From assembly GCA_947302205.1 (NCBI GenBank), contig CAMYVD010000001.1:62001-126000 (forward strand): a stretch of 64,000 nucleotides of DNA. Direction: 5' to 3'. Of the stretch, positions 24,301-30,139 are shown in pieces. Below the pieces are notes generated by a model that worked only from the letters and a program-made list of their open reading frames with translations, was not told the origin of the DNA and did not search any database. The translations under genes and the position numbers were made by a program. Position 1 is the first letter of the stretch; each line of letters opens with the position of its first letter. Origin of the DNA: an uncultured Bacteroidales bacterium. Its GTDB lineage: Bacteria; Bacteroidota; Bacteroidia; Bacteroidales; F082.

Positions 24301-27300
24301 GCCTCCTGGTAAGACGGGTGACTATTATAAAGTCAAGAAAACCATGGGCGTGGCCAGCATCAATTATGGTTCTGAAATCAAAACCGTGAACGCAGGTGTA
24401 AAGAGTTCCACTGCAACCTGGATGTATAGCGACGGCAGTGAGTTCATATACACAAGCCCTGACGATGCGGCCCTCGACAATGGCAAGGACTTCATGAAGA
24501 TCCATCCCAACAATGCGTTTGGTTTGACCATGATTCCAGAAGGAGGCTTCTCTCCGGTTTCGGGTACCATTACAGGGGATACGGTGCTGATTTGCTCTGA
24601 GGCCAACAATGCCCTTATCAATTCCCAATGGGATATTCTCCAACTGGCACAGCCTCAATTTGATTTCAGGCTTACCCACTATAACAAGATCACCGGCAAT
24701 TTCCAGTGGGATCCCATCTCCATTGTTTTGGAACAGTATAACAGCAATGACGAGGTGATTGGAGAAGTGGAGATTCGCGTGACCATCACCACCAAGACCA
24801 CCATTGAACAAGACAACGACATTGACACCTATGCCTTGATGGTGCACACCCAACCCACATCCGGCGAAGGTGGAGGCGACCACTATGACGTCTATTCAGC
24901 AAAGGTACTGCTCCCGACGTATGATCCATACGCTGGAACAGAGTCCATCTGGACCTTGACCGATGTCCAATGGGAGCCTTACACCAAGGCGAATGAAGGA
25001 TTTAGCCGGAACACCCTGGTGGCAGATGAGCCCTACGATTACTGTTACCCATACGTTGATAGTCTTTCCAAGAATTTTGTGGGCATGACCATGTATCCCA
25101 CCATCAACTACGACAACTCCAACGGTTGGCTGGAAATGACAAAGGACACCATCGACCTCGGATACCTTAAGGGCAGCACATTTAATCCTATTACACTTGG
25201 TAAAGTGGATCCCAGACAGCCTTTCTCCATCCAGTTCGATTTGCATTACGACAGTAAGCAAAATGTTGGTCTTGAGGGTAATGACACCATGGGTCGCGTT
25301 ATAGCCACCGCCCACTTCACGAATTACTTGGAACCGAATGGACGTGATGTGAAATTCAATGTTTATGTCTTGCGTCGCGGTAAGGGTCGTGGCTTCTACA
25401 TCGACGGAGAACATGGCGAATTTACCTACAGTGGCCACTATCCCGACGCTTCGCAGCCGAGCTTGGCAGGTATCTTCTATTTCACCGACTTTGAGCCTTG
25501 CGACACGATTTACATTGTCAACAAAGTCACGGCCAATGCGGTGGACAACCTCTCATGGGATGGACGCGAGTATGGTCAAGTGAACATTTATAGGTATAAT
25601 GGAGGACATCCGCTGCGCATATATACACCAGAGGACACATCGCCTTATTATGCGGACTACCTGACTACCTATCAACACAATCCAGCCTATAAAGGCGAGT
25701 TGGTGGACGTGCTCACCTCCATGAGCATCACCTCAATTGTCCTCGATGGAGCCTACCTGAAACCTGAACAATGGTATTCTTCAGATGATCCTGCTACGAT
25801 GGAAGCTATAGCAGACCATGTCGTTTCCCAAGCGCCGATGATTCGCGTCGCTAACGGAGCGGAACTGACCGTGAAGGGAGGTGAAGACAGCTTCACAAAC
25901 CTGAGAAACAATTACAACAAAGGCTCCAACGGCGGTGCTATTGACATTAATTTGGGCGGTACCGTCAAGATGAACCAGAATTCATTCGTGGAGGGTAACT
26001 ACGTCAAGGATGGCGCTTCTGAAGAACATCACGGTGGTGCCATCTACATGGATGAATATGCCACCTTGCTGCTGTCGGACAGCGTAATGATCAACTCAAG
26101 TCAGCATGTGCGTTCTAATAATAAACTAGAAAGAGAAAATGTATATATCGCCAACTACAACACGGCCATTAGTGTTGGTACCATGGCCACCGATGACCCG
26201 TATGGTACTTTGAACGCAGGTTCACGTATCGGTGTGACCAAGAATGACTGGAATGGTCAGAAGTACACACCTGTTGTATATACCGAATACATCCCGCACG
26301 GCGAAGACTTTGTTTCCTACGGCAGCTACTTAAGGGACCAACAAGTCATTTATGATGATGGTGCTATCTATGGACTATTGGAGTATCCGCTGAGACATCC
26401 CAATAACGATCCTGACTATCTGAACAAACTTTATTTTGCAAAGACTTGGGTGAATCAAATTAGAGATAAAGATATTGCTCATTGGCCTGGTAATAAGAAT
26501 CCTATAATTGACAAGCCGGAGCAATTGGCTTGGGTAATCTCCAAAATTAACTGTTACAATGGGCAGAAACCTAATACTATAAACGGCACTATTACCATCA
26601 CCAAAGATCTTGACATGAGCGAATACCTCTGGGTTCCCATCGGTTATCAAGATGACAAGCATGATTATCGTTTCAAGGGCACCTTTGAAGGCGACGGTCA
26701 TGCGATCACCGGCTTACAAAGCTCACTTTCGGTTACCGACAAGGGTATGTTCGGCAGCACCTACAATGCTACCATCCGTAACCTGCAGGCTGAGGTTGAA
26801 CTGTTCACTTACGGCAAAGTCGGTCACTTGGGCGGTCTTATCGGTTCCATGGACGGCGGTGAGTTGAGCAACTGCGAAAGCGCCGGTTACCTGCAAAGCG
26901 GCAGCAACACCGAGGATATTGGTGGCTTGGTCGGCAAGAAGACGGGCGGTACGATCCACTCTTGCTTCGCCACTGACACGCTTCATACGGTGTACGATGC
27001 AACCGTGCTCGGTGGTCTGGTTGGTGATAACAGCAGTAATCTGTTCAACTCCTACAGCAACTTTGTCGTGGACAAAGGCAGCTCGGAAATTATCGGCGGT
27101 TTGGTGGGTATCAACCGAGCCGGCAGCCGGGTGGAGAACTGCTATTCCGTTGTCGCAGACAGCATCAACGCCATAGTGTACGACAACCAAGCCGATCTCG
27201 GATACATCAAGTATTGTTACGGCAACCATAGCAACTACCAAACTTCCGGCACAGCACCAAGGGGTCATGGTATCTACAACGATGTGAAGGGCCGCAATGA

Positions 27301-29206
27301 ATATGGCTATATGTATCAGGACAACCTTGTGACCCTGGAAGACGGAGAGGCAAACACCTATTGGACTTCGGATATCACTTATCCTGACGGCACGCATACC
27401 ATCGAATGGCCTGGCTTGCTGAGCACCCTTAACAAGTGGGTGAAGAGCAATCCTGTCGGTCAGAAGAACCTGGCACCTTGGTTCCGTCCGACCACTGACA
27501 AGGTCAACGGTGACTTGCCGATCTTGGGCTTCCATATGGACAGCACCTTGGCCGTGGTGGATAACAATGCGTTCATGCACTACAGCAGTGACTTCAACGC
27601 CCTGTTGGATTCCACCAATAAGTTGGATGCTCAGTCGACGCTCTTCCTCTATGGCACTGCCAGCCAAGTTGAGCATGTGCCGGATGCGGAAGTGAAGGTC
27701 TTTGTCAACGAGGATGCCGTGCTGATGCAAACCGGCGATAAAGACTTTGTCAATACCACCACAGGTATCACCTTCGACAACTCGTATAAACAAGCCCTTG
27801 ATGCCTTCGCTGACACCCTTAAATACGATTGGCACTTGCTTTCATCACCGTTGAGCAACGCCCCGATGGGTATCAGTTACACCGATGAAGTCCAGAACTG
27901 GTGGTATGACGATGATGATGGTCAGGTTACCGATGTGGAGCACAGCTACATGCCGGATCATATCAATGAACTCTCGGATGACATCGTCAAATGGGACTAT
28001 TACACCTACTATGAACCAGAATACCACTGGATCAACTTCAAGCGCAACAGCTTCAGCCACCATCACTACGATTATCCTCATGCCTTCATCGACTATACGA
28101 ATGAGGATTCCCTCGTTCCGGCTAAGGGTTACATGATGGCCATCTCCAAAGACAGCTATCTCTCCAATACGGGTACGCTCAACAGAGGAACGGTTAAAAT
28201 CCCTGTGACGGCTTTGGCTCCGGACGATATTGACGGTCAACCGTCCTATAACAAGGGCAGTAACTTGGTGGGTAACCCCTATCAGGCTTACCTCGACCTC
28301 GATAAGGTGGCTGCCGGCAATGTCAGGTCGAAAGATGCCTTGAAGGACTTCTTCGTTTACATCGCCGAAGCAGGCGTTTATTCGCCCTACACGGCCAAGG
28401 CTTCCAAGAACCCGCTCATCCCGTCACAGTACATCCACCCGCACCAAGGTTTCTTTGTATTGTTCCAGCCTGCAGAGGGTTCCGAAACGACCATGGATAT
28501 GGTCATCACCCCATCCATGGCCGGTACCACCAAAGACGAAGGCTCCTACTTCCGTGGCCAAGTGGAGGAAAAGGTGAACTATCCATTGGTGAACCTCATC
28601 GTCCAAAACGAAAACGGCGAACGTGACTTGGCCATCGTTGAGTTGGGTCGTCCTGAATTGGGCGGTGTGGAAAAGGTGGAGAACCTGCAGAACTCCAACT
28701 TCAAGCTCTACACCCGCATGGAAGAACGCAACTACAGCTTGCTCTTCACTCCTGTGGGCACTCAAAGAGTTCCGTTGTTCTTCAAGACACCTGACGATGG
28801 CAAATACACCTTGCATTGGGATACCCACAACGGCACCTGCAAGAAGATGTTGCTCATCGACAATATTGCAGGCACCGAGTATGATATGCTGGCAAATGAC
28901 AGCTATAGCTTTAATGGTTATGCCGCCGATTACGCCGCGCGCTTCTACATCGTGTTTGAATTGGATAACCCGATTGATGTTGACGCTGAAGACGATGACT
29001 TCGCTTTCTTTGACGGCACACAGTGGGTCATCAATGGTGAGGGCCAGTTGGAACTCTTCGATGTGACCGGACGCGTACTCTACTCCAACACCTTGAATGG
29101 GGCGCACAATCACGTGAGCTTCGACCATGTTGCGGCAGGTACCTATATGTTACGCTTGGCTAAAGACAGCAAGCATGTCAAATCTCAAAAGATCATCATT
29201 TATTAA
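9347..29206 (+). CDS. Giant secreted GGG-repeat protein (6619 aa) with Pmp-like, GLUG and T9SS type A sorting domains; start may be the in-frame ATG at 9362
   Basis: Uninterrupted 19.9-kb ORF; signal peptide MKRNTENGILKTIFLVMVMLLISSTMAIAQ; repeated NVYGGG motifs to about 23.5 kb; C-terminus ...QLELFDVTGRVLYSNTLNGAHNHVSFDHVAAGTYMLRLAKDSKHVKSQKIIIY is T9SS CTD-like. Confidence 0.92.
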   Translation: MEPKYMKRNTENGILKTIFLVMVMLLISSTMAIAQVKVRGSIYGGGEKANVVGSDTVRIHGVHNDTILGDVYGGGMEGQVTVNAIVEMSSGVVGTPGKPNGTTNNGIPVCLVAKGGRVFGGGKGTTTNKQDGLVQGNTSVTISGSAKVLMNVYGGGEMASVGSGDLNDKSSGVATVTISGGEVGPLDGSAHNGYVFGGGKGLDDKDSDAYWNFANVDSSSVVMTAGTVWGSLFGGSEDGHVIGDATVTYSGGTLGTNGKTSWDGNIFGGGRNYEAGSNTSGRVGGNVHVTVTGEAAVKGNVYGGGRLASVGIKRTSAEDPTILMQSGADHGNIYVDILNGTIGLASLDTITSGTIFGGCMGDTIHTPGSLTQSVLAHAKNTYVRIFGGHVLANVYGGSAYGTVDENTHVDVVGGEIGVYAVDGETGNITRKDGNVFGSGRGYAPNTTTHPGGLAACANYGVVLNNTYVFVRDSIKDNATISSPSIHGIVFGGGEVASVGTYSTGPSATLTAGGTTHVTVTGGTIGPLDGTGINAYVFGGSQGVSYDLDEKYKYHATVGSTEIEIGEKAMVYGSVLGGGAEGHVWNNTNILIKGGTIGIDGVSLGAGHVYGGGGNMSESNTSSGRVGGNTHINMTAGTVKGGIFGGGYAGLVGADGNGHVYTTDLTNHGNTLVEVSNGTVGVDAGEGNVFGGGKGLETNSLFGNTINTDVRISGTAAIKGNVYGGGELASVGNSTKVAVSGGTVGRRLTFRERYVTDRSIHDEVNNGDVYGGGKGFDTSVENYELWGRVYGNTTVTVNGNANVRHNVYGGGRMASVGNFTFTTDGTINEWLGGGTATVSVGGNALIGPKKADLTEDITEAERADAADVLGVSELSETEYINMAFKYLGGNEGSVYGSGRGAANPSFNKAAYVKETSVSIEGNAQVVSCVFGGGENGRVYEDTEVTIGSETEPNNLVIGGMQLHGTSYTEQDENNEYNGITVSLSEEDSEIAEDDLGVGRRILRGQVFGGGRGTDTYPHPNPHVPVALYNPIGGCVYGNTLLTVNGGKIYNKVYGGGTISSVGTFTYSTSVPDSIVGYAEGTGKAEVVINGGQIGTDGKNNGDVFGGGLGSAVPARTQLTYLSYVGESHVTVESGAVIKSNVYGGAANGHVQGDAHVTVNGGTIGIEGHGGWHSNVFGGGGGTNRYNVTGRPNHLSISSGRVFGDTYVTVNGGQVCHNVYGGGAIASIGTYNLSGSGDPYAGYETGHGKATVNIKGGTIGYDGNENGMVFGSGRGKIDSIGAFLDSLSFAAYTEVNIGELGKTGPTIKGSVYGSGENGHVYMQAVVNINSGTIGIAANDYDPDSPDPYFAYRGNVYGGGCGTDKFDTDGDGVGDTYNPMSGIVYGDAEVNIKGGYISRNVYGAGAMASVGYYLAIEPAERHLGDTLSWPVELDFSMGGKTEVNITGGHIGTAALADVPLATGCVYGATRGDVGDRYKMAKLANVNEAYVTVNFDTPENNTFDDNTANVVIGSVFGGGESGHVYDTTSVTVNGGLIVGSVFGAGDGSTTYKDLLLDPATDLPCADSTMVCDIIAGKVFGNTSVTVNNGWILHNVYGGGNMASIGKSNYIIYGEDGDIDSTMTTGRAHVRIYGGTIGTIGTDGIENGFVYGSSRGMAHASVNKDKRYLYNRDYFLGYVNQSFVTIGKNVVASPNANSPRIYGSVFGGGHDGHVRLNTDVVINDAEIGMQYSGDGSDIASDTWKYRGNVYGAGRGLDMYDSDGDGVLDSYCSSAGSVTRNTHVTVNGGLIHRDVYGGGSLGTVGPPPKQIYLDYDPSLTTVDIIGGTIGDAAGIAKGYGGNVYGSSRGEAMPILNNFATVKEAVVNIGAKSGGGTALVNGSVYGSGENGHVNTNATVNIYSGKVGNVGNAAAQNNVYCGNVYGAGSGTDMYDSNNDNTPDAYNPNAGIVKGKTFVNVEGGEVLRSVYGGGEMASVNDSTHVTVSGGTVGVAAILGDKDNPSLGGNVFGAGKGVASNSFTTICNVPNTLLTVKGGDILGEVYGGAENGHVTGNTNVLIKSGANIGVDATSTNDGNVFGGGMGSGAPDASNANEYRIFAHCGRVGGNTNVTMDGGDIMGSIFGGGRLALVGVDADGEVTSFLTDGNYDHTNHGLATITVTGGYIGNDNPDELLNGSDESVGDIFGSGKGDVKNYEAVLAGRVANTSINISEAPRIYGSVFGGGEMAGIGYWDDDAKFYDNSGAAEVTIGGTPTIGTEKEFHYGYAHDDPSYWTVYGSDGKLIHTCTGNVYGGSQGDVDTISPHWVSMARSRTATVLIEGNPTIMSRVFGGAEQGSVAGNTSVTVTGGTIGSMANTDDEDDTNDYLFGGVYGGGFGSQNPIFNGTHMQSGPPIVNDSTEASHLVSGDLWTANYLAGRTYGDVRVDLLGGIINGDVYGGSEFAYIGGYGDNPGGKAKLYIGNKDQVGHDEEGVTILGDVYGANNFGGSPMDSVQVHIYHTKHTTDNLVSGTGYALANVFGGGNQSNYTPNQGNRTAYPRSALVHVYNCENTIEDLYGGSNASDIGTELANADANIIVEGGRLHRVFGGGKGDNASDVSANIYGTAHTQILGGIIEAVFGGGNQQGSILYTDLIVNDDTDCDMKIDSIFGGSNEAPTIGNITTTIACSDGKYDNLYGGANNADITGNVTLNVLGSEITNVFGGSKGSEDHAANIDGNVTLNIFGGNITNAFGGSDINGNITGVVTVNVIDTLTGCALDLTNVYGGSRLTALRASNSATVSPVVNLVNGTVKGDVFGGSYGVAATTSSNPEVNIGYASYMDGYLPKYKNGNPVVPANAQAAVMKHVHGGGELASVKGNTTVNINRGTIGTIGYRRKKETLESQPLDSIYHVTGGSVFGGGEGDSTYAAYALVDGNTNVNIKGGHVYYSVYGGGELASVTGKATVNVTGGQVGPAPRIELPDYNVEIGLNGVDGYVFGGGQGIGSDTIKPSYPYGKYYQHANVGSAEVIVNIPANADTTTNRLWGSVFGGAEDGHVIGDAKVTYISGLMGTKGTTSYDGNIFGGGRNYSKMNYTAGRVGGNIKVEMRGGQIYGSIFGGGRLALTGVNEKGEQAPGAGHGNVKVIVKGGKVGNEKLITDFTKFSMGDVYGGGKGDMKGLNGHPAASALLISLTRNTEVIVKDSIDADTLVSRPIIYGTVFGGGEVANVGYFDWDTIINPNTGKPDIANIEFKNTTDGHAKVVVSGGRIGADRMKMRYDLATDGSYNLRYNDDVGHVYGGGEGKVDNPDHYATINPVYPSTATPGIHNNKSLLDLMAVVQSTEVIVSDSAWVKGSVYGGAANGHIIGDTWVKIQGGLIGAGDNGTTDVRYTEEQFLASDTLDGWAECAHWDFGDEDGNYNPYDPVDVADHKYPSDGKSWFGNVFGGGSGYYPYIVSTNTGDSTVWNPESGIVYGNSKVEITGGHILTNVYGGGEVNDVLGDSTIVTMSGGTLGVPRKLEQIGRHPVTCYLFGAGKGDPRTRFNTWTNVEGVRVEVSGGWIYGSIFGGGEEGHVHNDVKLIVRGNTGTNEQAIAGTATKIGTLGYSYVDGNVFGGGRGFSGEALTAGTVGGNINVNIRGGQMLGSIYGGGRLASVGTNFANPESPLYGHFKEDEDGHTYGYITVNISGGVIGNDHESTLEHTRGGNVFGGSMGRLTKLDGEYSPIWPFLARAKKTVVNITGGKIKSNVYGGSELGTVRDSAVVIVNGGIVMRDVFAGGYGSDKTDFIHSEIPNHDVIETTPMQTAGRVYGNTRIALNGGWVQKNVYGGGELASVGTINSYTEHPEPEESTTNSTFNLSWPYEFVYAENTGTATIKVTGGRIGITGKDVMGNVEKEDNGDIYGGGKGIAGDRYVMAHCANVNNSVIHVNYTDNTATPNNYTDTLTANRKGCIAGALYGGGENGHVNTDVHVTIDKGLVGHAVYGGGKGKDTYVTTLYHYDPETYAPTTQYDTSIYSITAGKVYGNTYVTINGGYVVRNVFGGGNLASVGKGNYAGGVGDYSTTGYGECVTNEEDWNYVHNSGHAYVTIKGGEIGMLNPSDPEKVFKENVPYGSVFGGCRGVAVPEVPRALTPRYKYCPEDFLGYVNYTHVTIGTDLGTSSDLHLYGSVYGGAQDGHVRWNTTTNVKSGEIGVNYNSANAASMVGTADIYSKHWTERGNVYGAGSGIGQWTDGSNKSHYSSISGSVTQFDTVNIKGGIIHRNVYGGGNLATVGPPRIKQTNDCPNTLTGVVVNVHSATGENTSSGYGGYVYGGSRGMATADSTNAYNFEKFAYCPYTTVNLYNGAHVYNSVFGGGENGQIGVDHKNAELIHTSCVNVYDGAVVDGSVYGGGQGSWGLAHHLNDTISGRVRGSTLVNLNNSQVVGNIYGGGALGIVMDSAVVVIAGGQVHDVFGAGSGYQTLARRGNADVTTATRVNIDGGTVHGSVFGGGEYGSVGFLAAEDATVTTNVNLNAGHLEHSAYGGGKNGYSRGGTFMNVSGTCVVDENVFGGAYGRTDTVFVAGLRTVNMRGGTVKGSVYGGSYNADDALVFTPRPFATNDTVVPACVVNYSGGQTDLNVFGAGYFGRTYGSTYIFIGERAIANAPNHSTMAAPYDETYFSKHNDLMIGRDIWSGADFGIFEPGSSSTFGTHTITGRSDIYIDGNGYDTEHSVSQGGNTFMRIGTDTYKGNVFGCGTLNDGGRAGKIIMVRDYGKDLASGSSDAEPWANATRELYSIQHADSLIIESSHVHLAGRGIVSISTTTEPYTIHNILNTVRVVNGSSLYIDKPIENIGNLYSVVCNNDLYDNPTYVPVRYQDLIPNASTQATNYDNKFRINQGTHVSVNMAHESSKGLSFTYGALIGFFHMMTDGEFNAYAYARPKNSTVSGNGVYSADDNPGDGGFVSYRGVGYNTFSSTGDSLVGPFVQMPYENHTPAQQARNGEAYYRVWRYFKSALSTYDVQLIAISTPGEGYTSYKPLRPVLLPPGKTGDYYKVKKTMGVASINYGSEIKTVNAGVKSSTATWMYSDGSEFIYTSPDDAALDNGKDFMKIHPNNAFGLTMIPEGGFSPVSGTITGDTVLICSEANNALINSQWDILQLAQPQFDFRLTHYNKITGNFQWDPISIVLEQYNSNDEVIGEVEIRVTITTKTTIEQDNDIDTYALMVHTQPTSGEGGGDHYDVYSAKVLLPTYDPYAGTESIWTLTDVQWEPYTKANEGFSRNTLVADEPYDYCYPYVDSLSKNFVGMTMYPTINYDNSNGWLEMTKDTIDLGYLKGSTFNPITLGKVDPRQPFSIQFDLHYDSKQNVGLEGNDTMGRVIATAHFTNYLEPNGRDVKFNVYVLRRGKGRGFYIDGEHGEFTYSGHYPDASQPSLAGIFYFTDFEPCDTIYIVNKVTANAVDNLSWDGREYGQVNIYRYNGGHPLRIYTPEDTSPYYADYLTTYQHNPAYKGELVDVLTSMSITSIVLDGAYLKPEQWYSSDDPATMEAIADHVVSQAPMIRVANGAELTVKGGEDSFTNLRNNYNKGSNGGAIDINLGGTVKMNQNSFVEGNYVKDGASEEHHGGAIYMDEYATLLLSDSVMINSSQHVRSNNKLERENVYIANYNTAISVGTMATDDPYGTLNAGSRIGVTKNDWNGQKYTPVVYTEYIPHGEDFVSYGSYLRDQQVIYDDGAIYGLLEYPLRHPNNDPDYLNKLYFAKTWVNQIRDKDIAHWPGNKNPIIDKPEQLAWVISKINCYNGQKPNTINGTITITKDLDMSEYLWVPIGYQDDKHDYRFKGTFEGDGHAITGLQSSLSVTDKGMFGSTYNATIRNLQAEVELFTYGKVGHLGGLIGSMDGGELSNCESAGYLQSGSNTEDIGGLVGKKTGGTIHSCFATDTLHTVYDATVLGGLVGDNSSNLFNSYSNFVVDKGSSEIIGGLVGINRAGSRVENCYSVVADSINAIVYDNQADLGYIKYCYGNHSNYQTSGTAPRGHGIYNDVKGRNEYGYMYQDNLVTLEDGEANTYWTSDITYPDGTHTIEWPGLLSTLNKWVKSNPVGQKNLAPWFRPTTDKVNGDLPILGFHMDSTLAVVDNNAFMHYSSDFNALLDSTNKLDAQSTLFLYGTASQVEHVPDAEVKVFVNEDAVLMQTGDKDFVNTTTGITFDNSYKQALDAFADTLKYDWHLLSSPLSNAPMGISYTDEVQNWWYDDDDGQVTDVEHSYMPDHINELSDDIVKWDYYTYYEPEYHWINFKRNSFSHHHYDYPHAFIDYTNEDSLVPAKGYMMAISKDSYLSNTGTLNRGTVKIPVTALAPDDIDGQPSYNKGSNLVGNPYQAYLDLDKVAAGNVRSKDALKDFFVYIAEAGVYSPYTAKASKNPLIPSQYIHPHQGFFVLFQPAEGSETTMDMVITPSMAGTTKDEGSYFRGQVEEKVNYPLVNLIVQNENGERDLAIVELGRPELGGVEKVENLQNSNFKLYTRMEERNYSLLFTPVGTQRVPLFFKTPDDGKYTLHWDTHNGTCKKMLLIDNIAGTEYDMLANDSYSFNGYAADYAARFYIVFELDNPIDVDAEDDDFAFFDGTQWVINGEGQLELFDVTGRVLYSNTLNGAHNHVSFDHVAAGTYMLRLAKDSKHVKSQKIIIY
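12785..15478 (+). repeat. 4-motif coding super-repeat in the 6619-aa gene, ~470-610 bp period
   Basis: 'GHV' sites at about 12785, 13292, 13898, 14465, 14996 and 15470, each preceded by an (E/M)ASVG motif and a (K/R)G motif and followed by a GxG motif. Confidence 0.8.
26800..27170 (+). other. GLUG-type repeats inside the 6619-aa protein
   Basis: LGGLIGSMDGGELSNCESAG, IGGLVGKKTGGTIHSCFAT, LGGLVGDNSSNLFNSYSN, IGGLVGINRAGSRVENCYSVV. Confidence 0.8.
29000..29206 (+). other. T9SS type A C-terminal sorting domain
   Basis: ELFDVTGRVLYS...AAGTYMLRLAKDSKHVKSQKIIIY. Confidence 0.85.
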
Positions 29207-29218
29207 ACAGGGGGCGTT

Positions 29219-29491
29219 ATGAAGAAGCTTTGTTACATCTTACTGATTACCTTGAATCTGAGCATCACACCTTTGTTTGGTCAAATGATTCTTACAGAGG
29301 AGGACGCGGGTCTCAATCCCCGTGCAGGCAAGTCTAAACCCGGATTCGGAGTCATGGTTCCTGTTCAAAACGTGGATTATGACCAATGGGAATATGTACC
29401 TCTCGGCAATGGCTTGTTGCTATTGGCCGGACTGGGAGGGGCGTATCTCTTGAAGAAGAAAAGAAGCAAGAAGACAGAAGACAGAAATTAA
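29219..29491 (+). CDS. Small exported protein (90 aa) with C-terminal CTERM-like anchor
   Basis: Signal peptide [22 protein letters not shown]; tail [26 protein letters not shown] (Pro-Gly motif, hydrophobic span, basic cluster); 12 nt after the giant gene. Confidence 0.8.
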   Translation: MKKLCYILLITLNLSITPLFGQMILTEEDAGLNPRAGKSKPGFGVMVPVQNVDYDQWEYVPLGNGLLLLAGLGGAYLLKKKRSKKTEDRN

Positions 29492-30072
29492 TCCTCCGTC
29501 TTCTCCATCATTTTATTATAGCAGGAACGGCAAAGCGGCTCGTAGCTCTCGGTTTCGCCTAGAACGACGAGCTTGTCGCCAGCAATGGTACGGTGCGAGA
29601 ATTGTGCCGGACTGCCACAACGTACACAAATGGCATGAACCTTAGTGACATCCTCGGCGATGGCCATCAGTTTGGGCATGGGTCCGAAAGGATTGCCCAT
29701 GAAGTCCATGTCCAATCCGGCAATGATGACCCGGACGCCGTTGTTGGCCAACTGTTGGCAGACGGAAGGCAACTCGTCGTCGAGGAACTGCGCCTCGTCG
29801 ATGCCTATGACATCCACGTCGTTGGCATAAAGCAAGATTTGAGTGGCATTTTCAACCGGGATGGAGTGCAACGCATTGGCGTTATGCGAAACGACATCCT
29901 CTTCGCTATAGCGAGTATCGACACCGGGCTTGAAGATTTCCACCTTCAATTTGGCGATTTTTGCCCGCTTCAAACGCCTGATCAACTCTTCGGTCTTACC
30001 CGAAAACATCGACCCACAGATGACCTCTATCCATCCCTGTGACTTATTGCGATAATCTTTTTCGAGAAACAT
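29488..30072 (-). CDS. tdk: Thymidine kinase
   Basis: [30 protein letters not shown]-loop; [15 protein letters not shown] and CRSCY zinc ligands. Confidence 0.95.
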   Translation of the reverse strand: MFLEKDYRNKSQGWIEVICGSMFSGKTEELIRRLKRAKIAKLKVEIFKPGVDTRYSEEDVVSHNANALHSIPVENATQILLYANDVDVIGIDEAQFLDDELPSVCQQLANNGVRVIIAGLDMDFMGNPFGPMPKLMAIAEDVTKVHAICVRCGSPAQFSHRTIAGDKLVVLGETESYEPLCRSCYNKMMEKTED

Positions 30073-30117
30073 GCCTACGATAATTTAAATCTTTGTAATT
30101 TAGCCATTCAATCATAG

Positions 30118-30125
30118 CAAAAATA
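30118..30125 (-). promoter_or_regulatory. -7 box TATTTTTG for tdk
   Basis: CAAAAATA on + strand, about 46 nt upstream of the tdk start. Confidence 0.5.
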
Positions 30126-30139
30126 AAAAGATTTCAGAT

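Noticed and set aside
1-29206. CRISPR array or DNA-level tandem satellite explanation for the repeats
   Set aside because: Repeats are protein-coding, degenerate at codon level and of variable spacing; no uniform direct repeats with unique spacers.
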